Of a stretch of DNA of 8,758 bases, positions 1-5,923 are shown one piece after another. The DNA is taken from contig JAZDPW010000035.1 of assembly GCA_043797305.1 (NCBI GenBank), forward strand, positions 1 through 8,758, read 5' to 3'. Below the pieces are notes generated by a model, which was given only the letters and a program-made list of their open reading frames with translations, was not told the origin of the DNA and made no database searches. Both the position numbers and the translations under genes were made by a program. The number at the start of each line of letters is the position of its first letter. Within the stretch, counting starts at the first letter, position 1. Source of the DNA: CAZGHF01 sp043797305 (lineage in GTDB: Bacteria; Patescibacteriota; Minisyncoccia; UBA6257; GWB1-50-10).

Positions 1-1698
1 CTGAAAAAGTCCGCCCCTCAAACTCGTATCGGATAGGATTTGATTTATAGTTCTCACGTATTGGGCTTCGAAAACCCTCTCGCTCTCATCGGTCCATTCC
101 TCAATCGTGTCGCCGTCTCCGTTTTCGATTTTAAGAACCAAACCTTGCTCATGCCTCGTTCCCTCTTCGGCGAGAGTCGAGTAAGCTTTCACCAATTCGA
201 TCAGTTTCACTTCACCTCCGCCCAAAACCAGGGAGAGTCCGTAACGCCCCCTTTCTTTCAAGGTGCTTATCCCGAAACTTTCGATGGTCGAGAGGACGTC
301 GTCAAAGCCGGCAAGATAAAGAACTTTAACCGAGGGAACGTTTATGGAGTGAGCGAGGCCTTCCTCGAGCGGAACGGGTCCTCTAAATATGCCGTCAAAG
401 TTTTGAGGGTGGAAACATTCGTCGTTCTCGTTCATAAAATCGACGATGGGCGGGCAATCGGGGTTTTGGGCGGCGAACTCGGTAGGGACGTCAAAGACCA
501 CGCTTTTCGGGCTGTAACCTTTTTGGAAAGCCGTAAGGTAAACAAAAGGCTTCAGCGCGCTGCCCGGTTGGCGGAAGCCCTGAGTGGCGACGTTAAAGTT
601 CCCCTCATTTTCGGTGTCAAAGTAATCACGGGAACCGACCATGGCGATAATTTGGCCCGTCTTGGGGTCTTCGGCAACCAAGGCTGCGTTTTTGCCGCCG
701 TAGAGTTCTTCGTTCCGATTCGCGCCGTTTAAGACCGCCTCTTCCGCCGCTTGCTGTATTTCCCAATCAAGCGTCGTTATAACCTTCAGGCCCCCGTTTA
801 CCGTTTCTTCTTCGCCGTAGCGCCCAATTAAATATTCTTTCACCGCGAGCACGAAATGAGGGGCTTTTATCATGCCGAGAGAAGGGGGCGCAAAAACGAC
901 ATTAGCCACCTTCGTTTCTTCCTTCTCGTCTTTTGTGAGGTAATCCAACTCAACCATTCTCTCAAGAACCCGGTTTGCGCGTTTGAACAAATCATTGGTG
1001 TGGCTGCCCCAAGGTGAATAATAACTTGGCGCTTGGGGGAGGCTTGCGACAATAAGCGCCTCTTCGAGAGAAAGGTCGCGGACCGATTTATTGAAATAAG
1101 TTTGGCTTGCCGCCTCGACGCCGTAGGCATTCGAGCCGTAAGGAATCTGATTGAGATAAAGAGCGAAAATCTCGTCTTTGGAATATTTTGATTCCAGCTC
1201 TATGGCGAGGATTAACTCTTTTACTTTTCTCGTGATCGTTCTTTCGGTGGATAAAAATGCGCTTCGGGCAAGCTGTTGGGTTATAGTCGAGCCGCCCTGA
1301 CTGATTCGTCCCTCTCTCAAATTGACTATGAAGGCTCTGATAATGCCCTTCAGATTAAAAGCCGGTTGATTGTAAAAATTGGCGTCTTCGGCCGCGAGAG
1401 TCGCTTCTTTCAGATATTCGGGGATTTCATCGAAAGGGACGACCGTTCTTTTTTCCTCGCCGTGTATTTCATAAAGAAGTACCTCGCCGGTTCGATCGTA
1501 GAGTTTCGTGGATTGGCTGATTCTTCTTTCGCCAAACTGTTCCGGAGAGGGCAAACCCCTCATCAGGACCGTGACATAAATACTACCGGTAGCAATGAAG
1601 AAAATTGTAAGGACAACGACTACGAGGAAGACCGAGAGAAAGATGTGTTTCCTGTAAGTAGCCTCGTATCTCCTTTTTGTTTTTTTGTTTTTAGCCAC
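1..1698 (-). CDS. Penicillin-binding protein 1A-type bifunctional peptidoglycan glycosyltransferase/transpeptidase, C-terminus cut by window edge
   Basis: Class A PBP that polymerises lipid II into glycan strands and cross-links the stem peptides at the outer face of the membrane. 566 residues are visible and the stop lies beyond base 1. A basic N-terminus is followed by one membrane anchor (about residues 19-41). The GT51 domain has the catalytic glutamate in AEDANFY (E104), GGSTITQQLAR (135-145), RKVKE (E161) and KYSKDEIFALYLNQ. The transpeptidase domain has the SxxK nucleophile in RQPGSALKPF (S380, K383) and the SxN motif in AHSINVPSVK (S451, N453); the KTG motif would lie off the edge. 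The usual GT51 EDxxFxxHxG reads EDANFYNQPAF here, so the His is Gln. The start is GTG: an in-frame TAA lies five codons upstream and no other start precedes the anchor. No spaced Shine-Dalgarno is visible. Family assignment is firm; the exact 1A subclass is by similarity. Confidence 0.95.
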   Translation of the reverse strand, partial: MAKNKKTKRRYEATYRKHIFLSVFLVVVVLTIFFIATGSIYVTVLMRGLPSPEQFGERRISQSTKLYDRTGEVLLYEIHGEEKRTVVPFDEIPEYLKEATLAAEDANFYNQPAFNLKGIIRAFIVNLREGRISQGGSTITQQLARSAFLSTERTITRKVKELILAIELESKYSKDEIFALYLNQIPYGSNAYGVEAASQTYFNKSVRDLSLEEALIVASLPQAPSYYSPWGSHTNDLFKRANRVLERMVELDYLTKDEKEETKVANVVFAPPSLGMIKAPHFVLAVKEYLIGRYGEEETVNGGLKVITTLDWEIQQAAEEAVLNGANRNEELYGGKNAALVAEDPKTGQIIAMVGSRDYFDTENEGNFNVATQGFRQPGSALKPFVYLTAFQKGYSPKSVVFDVPTEFAAQNPDCPPIVDFMNENDECFHPQNFDGIFRGPVPLEEGLAHSINVPSVKVLYLAGFDDVLSTIESFGISTLKERGRYGLSLVLGGGEVKLIELVKAYSTLAEEGTRHEQGLVLKIENGDGDTIEEWTDESERVFEAQYVRTINQILSDTSLRGGLFQ

Positions 1699-1704
1699 CC
1701 TTAC

Positions 1705-1734
1705 ATTTTACAGCGTTTCCTGGTTTTATTTCAA
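1705..1734 (-). promoter_or_regulatory. Possible sigma70-type promoter of the PBP gene
   Basis: On the minus strand TTGAAA (1729-1734) and TAAAAT (1705-1710) are separated by 18 bases, each one mismatch from consensus. The pair lies just beyond the terminator of the preceding gene. The predicted transcript start falls about at the GTG codon at 1698, which would make the PBP message leaderless or nearly so. Inference from consensus matching only. Confidence 0.35.
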
Positions 1735-1772
1735 ATAAAAACCCCGCCCATGTCGCGAACCGAGCAGGGTTT
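1732..1772 (-). terminator. Rho-independent terminator after the small acidic gene
   Basis: On the minus strand an 11-bp stem pairs AAACCCTGCTC (1762-1772) with GGGCGGGGTTT (1739-1749), with two G-T pairs, around a 12-base loop. It is followed by TTATTTG, so five consecutive Ts span the stem end and tail. It begins 12 bases after the stop of the 44-residue gene, separating that gene from the PBP gene. Read on the plus strand the same stem is followed by a poorer T-tract. Confidence 0.85.
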
Positions 1773-1784
1773 CATTTTGTAATT

Positions 1785-1919
1785 TTAGTATTCTAAGTTT
1801 TCGTCGTCATCGTCTTCGTCGTCGTCCGTGCTGTTGGCACCTTCCTCCGCTTCGCTGTCTACGTCTTCGCCTTCTTCCTCGGCTCTCAGTCCGATGATTT
1901 TTTCGTCGATAATAGCCAT
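1785..1919 (-). CDS. Small highly acidic protein of 44 residues, function unknown
   Basis: An ORF of 44 codons begins MAIIDEKIIGLRAEEEGEDV and ends in a run of Asp and Glu (STDDDEDDDDENLEY). Only one Lys and one Arg are present, so the protein is strongly negative. No cysteine, signal peptide or membrane segment is visible; residues 1-12 are hydrophobic to amphipathic and the rest is probably disordered. It is not recognised as a member of a named family. The case for a real gene is its context: a near-consensus promoter starts 54 bases upstream, TAAGG sits about 8 bases before the ATG, and a strong terminator follows the stop closely. It therefore looks like a single-gene transcription unit. 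A chance ORF inside a non-coding RNA is the alternative. Confidence 0.7.
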   Translation of the reverse strand: MAIIDEKIIGLRAEEEGEDVDSEAEEGANSTDDDEDDDDENLEY

Positions 1920-1972
1920 AAATTGAACCTTAGATACGACCTTTAGCCATACCGGCTTTTATATTTTAGAGA

Positions 1973-2000
1973 AGTATAGCCGAGAACCTCGGAGTGTCAA
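1973..2000 (-). promoter_or_regulatory. Strong sigma70-type promoter driving the small acidic gene
   Basis: On the minus strand a perfect TTGACA (1995-2000) and TATACT (1973-1978) are separated by 16 bases. The transcript would start near 1966 and give a leader of about 47 bases. The -35 box directly abuts the left terminal repeat of the element at 2001-2130 (CTTCTAACGGGG then TTGACA), and its TTGA is the proposed target-site duplication. Confidence 0.75.
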
Positions 2001-2130
2001 CCCCGTTAGAAGCCCGCTTCATCTGGGCTGGATACCACTATCGAATAGGCTTGTATTGCTCGTTATATTCTGTCTTTACAGAGTATAAAGATTTTTATAA
2101 AAATCTTTATACTGAAGACTTCTAACGGGG
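2001..2130. mobile_element. MITE-like element A (130 bp) between ruvC and the small acidic gene
   Basis: The ends are CCCCGTTAGAAG (2001-2012) and its exact reverse complement CTTCTAACGGGG (2119-2130). The four bases just outside both ends are TCAA (1997-2000 and 2131-2134), as expected for a target-site duplication. The right half contains a large AT-rich palindrome. There is no coding potential. The element shares its terminal repeats, its first 15 left-end bases (one mismatch) and its size with element B at 7378-7505. The TCA of the right flank is the ruvC stop codon. No T-run follows the stem on either strand, so it is not a normal terminator. Mobility is inferred; no transposase is in the window. 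Confidence 0.7.
2082..2113. repeat. Perfect 32-bp palindrome inside element A
   Basis: AGTATAAAGATTTTTA (2082-2097) is followed directly by its reverse complement, with no loop. A further GTCTT/AAGAC pairing (2072-2076 with 2115-2119) can extend the stem across a small bulge. It is AT-rich and could extrude as a cruciform or fold in RNA. Confidence 0.85.
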
Positions 2131-2601
2131 TCAACCCCCTCTTTTGTTGCTTACGGCGATGGCGATAGCCAGGGCGTCGCTTACGTCATCAACCATCTTT
2201 TTTGGTTTGATTTTCAGGAAATAATTGACCATTTTGGCGACCGATTCCTTTGAGGCCCGACCGTTGCCGGTGACGGCGAACTTTACTTCGTTCGGTCCGA
2301 CCTCAAAAAGAGGGATGCCGGTTTTCATAATCGTGTTTAAAATCACGCCCCTTGCTTCGGCAACAGCAAGAGCCGTTTTCTTGTTTTTCGTAAAGTATAG
2401 TTTTTCGACGCCGATCCTTGCCGGTCCCGTTTTCCGGATAACGGCTTTGATTTTTTCCTCCAAGGCGACAAGTTTTTCTCCGTGGTTTGTGGCCGTAAGC
2501 TCAATAAGACCGCTCTCCAGGTGTTCCAAGGACCCGCCGTTTTTTTTGATGACGCCGTAGCCAATTCTTGTTGTGCCGGGGTCGATGCCCAAAATAACCA
2601 T
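2131..2601 (-). CDS. ruvC: Crossover junction endodeoxyribonuclease RuvC
   Basis: Holliday-junction resolvase that cuts junctions symmetrically during recombinational repair, acting with RuvAB. The 156-residue protein has the RNase H-like fold signatures: GIDPGTTRIGYGV with catalytic D7, RIGVEKLYF with E66, the basic KFAVTGNGRASKESV segment (107-121), and DDVSDALAIA supplying D139 and D142. These match the four acidic residues of the family in spacing. The ATG at 2601 is chosen because the conserved sheet begins at once (MVILGIDPG); the frame is open up to an ATG at 2661, but those 20 extra residues are unconserved in character and overlap yebC. It follows the yebC stop by 7 bases without a clear Shine-Dalgarno, suggesting translational coupling. 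Its TGA stop overlaps the flanking repeat of element A. No ruvA follows. Confidence 0.95.
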   Translation of the reverse strand: MVILGIDPGTTRIGYGVIKKNGGSLEHLESGLIELTATNHGEKLVALEEKIKAVIRKTGPARIGVEKLYFTKNKKTALAVAEARGVILNTIMKTGIPLFEVGPNEVKFAVTGNGRASKESVAKMVNYFLKIKPKKMVDDVSDALAIAIAVSNKRGG

Positions 2602-2608
2602 CAAGGTA

Positions 2609-3136
2609 TCAGGTGTTTTTATAAACCTTTTGGACGTCTTCATGGTCTTCAAGTTCCCCAACGAGCTTTTCGAGTTTGTCTTTGTCCCCTCCGCCGAGCT
2701 CCTGTTTGAATTTTGGTTGCCGGCTTCTGTCTGGTGACAGCTCGAAGGCCCAGGCGGTCGCTCCCGGTGCGGCTATCCGCCCGCCGTAATCCTTAAGGAT
2801 AATTTTGATTTCCTGAACGGTTCTCAGTCTGTTGTCGGTAATAGCCTCAATGATGAGTGCGGCGCCACCCGGACCGTAGGCTTCGATTAGAATTTCTTCG
2901 AGGTTCTCGGCGCGTTCCCGGACCTTCTTAATTGCTCTTTCGATGTTTTCTTGGGGAACATTTGACTGTTTCGCCCGCTCGAGAGCCGCTTTGAGGCGGG
3001 GATTGAAATCAGGACTTTCTCCATCCCGGGCCACCACCGTAATCGCTTTCAAGAGCTTTGAAAAAACGGCGCTTCTCTTTTTATCGAGAACGCCTTTCTT
3101 TTCCTTTATCTGCTTCCATTTATTGTGTCCGGACAT
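2609..3136 (-). CDS. yebC: Short YebC/PmpR-family regulatory or translation factor
   Basis: 175 residues, against about 240-250 for typical YebC proteins. The N-terminal helical domain is intact: MSGHNKWKQIKEKKG, then NPRLKAALERAKQSNVPQENIERAIKK (45-71). The next conserved block is also present: EAYGPGGAALIIEAITDNR, then GGRIAAPGATAWAFE (118-132). The chain then passes through a polar linker (about 133-151) straight to the family's C-terminal segment ending LEDHEDVQKVYKN. The middle domain of about 65-70 residues is therefore missing. Family members have been described as DNA-binding regulators and as translation factors that relieve ribosome stalling; which applies here cannot be told. It begins 13 bases after the kinase stop, with GAAAGG very close to the ATG. 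In many bacteria yebC lies next to ruvC, as here. Confidence 0.92.
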   Translation of the reverse strand: MSGHNKWKQIKEKKGVLDKKRSAVFSKLLKAITVVARDGESPDFNPRLKAALERAKQSNVPQENIERAIKKVRERAENLEEILIEAYGPGGAALIIEAITDNRLRTVQEIKIILKDYGGRIAAPGATAWAFELSPDRSRQPKFKQELGGGDKDKLEKLVGELEDHEDVQKVYKNT

Positions 3137-3149
3137 GGCCTTTCTTGGC

Positions 3150-4487
3150 TTATTCTTCGTAAACCACCCCCTTTTCCGGAACGAGAACTTTGTCGAGGGG
3201 TAAGGTAAACCAGAACGTCGTCCCTCTCCCCAACGTGGACTCGACGCCGATTTCGCCGCCGTGGCGTTTTACGATGTTTTTCGCTATATAAAGGCCCAAA
3301 CCGCTGCCGTTCGGTTCTGTTTGAATCGCGTTTTGGCTTCGGTGGAATTTTTCGAAAGTATGGCCAAGTTCTTCTTCCGGGATGCCGATGCCGGTATCGG
3401 CAATCCGGATTTTAACGAACCGCCCGCCGTTTAGGACCTCCTCGAGCGTTATGGTAACGTTGCCATCTTTGGTGTTGTATCTTATCGCGTTGTCGAGGAT
3501 GTTGGAGAGAACCATTCCCAGACGGCTTGAGTCGATTCTTACGCCGTATTTCTTTTTTCTGTCGTCGAAGCGGACGTTGATGCCGTACCCGGTGGCTATC
3601 GGTTCGACGTGCGAAATTATCTGGCTGATGAACTCGGAAAGTTCCACGTCCTCAAATTTGTAGCCGAACTTACCCTCTTCGATTTTTGCCACATCCAAAA
3701 GATCGTTTACGATTTTAATCATCCGTTCCGTCAGGTCGGAACTGGCTTTCAGTTGTTCCTGAATTTCCGGTTTGTCTTTCAGGCTTTCGTTCAGGCTCTC
3801 AAGCGACCAACTGAGGGCGGTAAGGGGAGTGCGGAGCTGATGAGCGGCAACGCTTACGAATTCGCCTTTGGATTCGACTATCCCCCGTTCGCGGGTTTCG
3901 TCCCGGACCACTTTTATGAAGCCGACCGTTTTTTTGCGGTCGTCAATTAGCCGGTCGAGAATAGTATGGAGCTTAAGAGGTGGGTTTTCGGTTTCAATCC
4001 GCACTATTTGGGGCCAGGAGTCCTTCGAGAGGTCGGTGGCGGTGGGAGCAAGAGTCGGGAAAAGGACTTGGGTGATGATTTTGAGTTTTGGGTCCTTCAT
4101 TGACTGGGGCGTTATTTTCTTTCCTACCACCTCTTCGGCTCTTGTTTCCGTGATTTCTTCGGCCGCCTGGTTCAGGTTGAGGATTTCGAAATCGGGGCTG
4201 TAGATGATTACGCCGTCTTTGAGATTTCTGGTGGCCGCCTGGAATTCGGTGTTTTTGGATTCTATCTCGTGGCTTAACTTAGCGAGTTTCAGGTAGCCGT
4301 TCAATACGACGACGGCAACCGCGATAAAGACGAGAATCGTGACAATTACAAGAAGCGTCGGCGCGAAATAAACGTTTACTCCGAAAACCACCATCGTGAG
4401 GACGAAAACCACGAAAAGCGAGAAAATATAAGGGCTTCTTAGGTAACTGCCCAGATTTTCAAAAATTTGTTCGATTTTTCTCAACAT
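3150..4487 (-). CDS. Membrane-anchored PAS-type sensor histidine kinase
   Basis: A 445-residue two-component sensor. Two hydrophobic helices (about 19-38 and 43-62) form a hairpin with almost no external loop, so sensing is probably intramembrane or cytoplasmic. A PAS-like region follows (about 80-200; NLKDGVIIYSPDFEILNLN). The HisKA domain has the phospho-acceptor H216 in FVSVAAHQLRTPL. The ATPase domain has the N box LSNILDNAIRYN (N329, N333), G1 DTGIGIPEEE (D364), F box FEKFHR and G2 GSGLGLYIAKN (394-404). All catalytic motifs are intact. The ATG lies inside the polA C-terminus, giving a 29-base overlap and probable translational coupling. No response regulator is encoded in the window, so its partner is unknown. 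Confidence 0.95.
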   Translation of the reverse strand: MLRKIEQIFENLGSYLRSPYIFSLFVVFVLTMVVFGVNVYFAPTLLVIVTILVFIAVAVVVLNGYLKLAKLSHEIESKNTEFQAATRNLKDGVIIYSPDFEILNLNQAAEEITETRAEEVVGKKITPQSMKDPKLKIITQVLFPTLAPTATDLSKDSWPQIVRIETENPPLKLHTILDRLIDDRKKTVGFIKVVRDETRERGIVESKGEFVSVAAHQLRTPLTALSWSLESLNESLKDKPEIQEQLKASSDLTERMIKIVNDLLDVAKIEEGKFGYKFEDVELSEFISQIISHVEPIATGYGINVRFDDRKKKYGVRIDSSRLGMVLSNILDNAIRYNTKDGNVTITLEEVLNGGRFVKIRIADTGIGIPEEELGHTFEKFHRSQNAIQTEPNGSGLGLYIAKNIVKRHGGEIGVESTLGRGTTFWFTLPLDKVLVPEKGVVYEE

Positions 4488-5898
4488 TGAGTTCGCCTAA
4501 ATTTTTGCCGGTTTTTGTCTCCGCTTTGAGAGGAACGGAAATTTCGTAGGCGCTCTCCACAACTTCCTTAAGGAGAGCAGAAACACCCTTAAGAATATCA
4601 TCGCCGACTTCAAAGAGCAATTCGTCGTGAATGGTAAGAATCGGCCTCACTTTCGTGTCGAGCCAATTATTGTCTTTAAGCGCCCGGAAAGTTTTTATCA
4701 TCGCCAGTTTCAGGATGTCGGCTCCCAGGCTTTGGATGGGCATGTTGATGGCCGCCCGCTCGACGTCGGCAAAATCCGAAAACCAGCGGCGCCGGCCGTT
4801 TTCGTTTTTCACAAAGCCAAGAGTCCGGACGTCGCTTTTTATTTTATCCTGCCACTCTTTCACGCCGGGGAAATCCTTGAAATATTCTTCTATAAACTCC
4901 CCGGCTTTTTCGCGGGTGATGCCGGAAACACCCGAAAAAGCCCTTGGCCCCATCCCGTAGACAACCCCGAAGTTGAGTGTTTTGCCCAACCGGCGCATGG
5001 CCGGCGTTACCTTGTCCAGCGAGACGTTGAAAATTTGGGCGGCGGTCAGTTTATGGGCGTCAGCCCCCTCCTCGAAAGCCCGTTTGAGTTTTTTATCTCC
5101 CGAAACGTGGGCGAGGAGCCGCAATTTGAGTTGGGAATAATCGAGGCCCAAGAAGCTCGAGCCGGGTCGGGCCTCGAAAGCGCTCCTTAATTTCTTGGAC
5201 CACTTCGATTCCTGGGGCAAGTTCTGAAGATTGGGTTTTTCCGACGAAAGGCAGCCGGTAGCGGTGCCGGTTTGGAGAAAGGTGGTATGAACCCGATGGT
5301 TTTTCTCCGCCGCCTCAATGAAAGGTTTTACGAAGGTGGATTTTATTTTGAAACCTTCCCGGTAATCGATGATAAGGCCGACAATCGGGTGTCTGTCTTT
5401 CATTTCTTTCAAGACTTCCTGGGAAGTTGAGCGCCGGCTGGTTGTCGTTTTCGTCTCCAATTCCTTGATGCCGAGTTTTTCAAAAAGGACATTTCCGACT
5501 TGTCGCGAAGAATTAATGTTAAAAACCGTCCCCGCTACCCGGTAGATTTCTTTCGCGAGCCCCTCGAGTTCGTCTTCAATTTCTTTATCCAGCGCTTTCA
5601 AGACCCGGATGTTTACGCCGATTCCCCAACTCTCCATCGCCGCAATAACCTCGATAAGCGGCATCTCGATGTTTTCGAAGACGTTCCCAAGCTCGTATTT
5701 GTCGAGTTCAATCCTAAGGAGGTTGTAAAGCTCGGCAAGCGTTTCCTTATCGGGCTCGCTCGCGCTTTTTGTGAGGAATTTTTCCGATAGGGATTTAAAA
5801 TCCGGGTTTTTCCAATCCGGGTCGATGAGCCAGCTCGCTATTTTGAGGTCAAAGAGGGGCGGAGCGGGGAAGAACTTGCGCTCCTTTAACTCTTTCAA
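4459..5898 (-). CDS. polA: DNA polymerase I, inactive-exonuclease remnant and polymerase domain (C-terminal fragment of frameshifted polA)
   Basis: Family A polymerase for gap filling and repair, 479 residues from a TTG codon. The real frame is open further upstream, to 5979, and that extra sequence (GKIKVAFDWKPIL) still reads as PolA, so the TTG is probably not a true start. The remnant 3'-5' exonuclease domain (PPLFDLKIASWLIDPD) lacks proofreading residues, as in many PolA. Polymerase motifs in order are TGTATGCLSSEKPNLQNLP, motif A DYSQLKLRLLAH, motif B RRLGKTLNFGVVYG and motif C TIHDELLFEV. Two residues are unusual: the motif A Glu is Lys (AAA codon) and the Arg of TATGR is Cys (TGC codon). 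The metal-binding Asp residues of motifs A and C are kept. It overlaps the kinase gene by 29 bases and ends in TGA. Confidence 0.9.
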   Translation of the reverse strand: MKELKERKFFPAPPLFDLKIASWLIDPDWKNPDFKSLSEKFLTKSASEPDKETLAELYNLLRIELDKYELGNVFENIEMPLIEVIAAMESWGIGVNIRVLKALDKEIEDELEGLAKEIYRVAGTVFNINSSRQVGNVLFEKLGIKELETKTTTSRRSTSQEVLKEMKDRHPIVGLIIDYREGFKIKSTFVKPFIEAAEKNHRVHTTFLQTGTATGCLSSEKPNLQNLPQESKWSKKLRSAFEARPGSSFLGLDYSQLKLRLLAHVSGDKKLKRAFEEGADAHKLTAAQIFNVSLDKVTPAMRRLGKTLNFGVVYGMGPRAFSGVSGITREKAGEFIEEYFKDFPGVKEWQDKIKSDVRTLGFVKNENGRRRWFSDFADVERAAINMPIQSLGADILKLAMIKTFRALKDNNWLDTKVRPILTIHDELLFEVGDDILKGVSALLKEVVESAYEISVPLKAETKTGKNLGELNVEKNRTNF

Positions 5899-5923
5899 AA
5901 TCGGTTTCCAATCGAAGGCGACT

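Noticed and set aside
40..732. A 230-codon plus-strand ORF
   Set aside because: It is antisense to the PBP transpeptidase domain, whose motifs are unmistakable, and its own translation resembles no family I know.
870..1130. An 86-codon minus-strand ORF
   Set aside because: It is in a different frame of the PBP gene, which reads continuously through this stretch; the product is Arg/Ser-rich nonsense.
2001..2130. Element A as a ruvC transcription terminator
   Set aside because: The stem is AT-rich inside, no T-run follows the outer stem on either strand, and the matching element between ruvB and tsaE sits inside an apparent operon.
2602..2661. A longer ruvC starting at the ATG at 2661
   Set aside because: It would overlap yebC by 53 bases and add 20 residues before the usual N-terminal strand (MVILGIDPG); the start at 2601 fits the family.
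4627..5190. A 187-codon plus-strand ORF
   Set aside because: It is antisense to the polymerase motifs of polA and shows no domain of its own.
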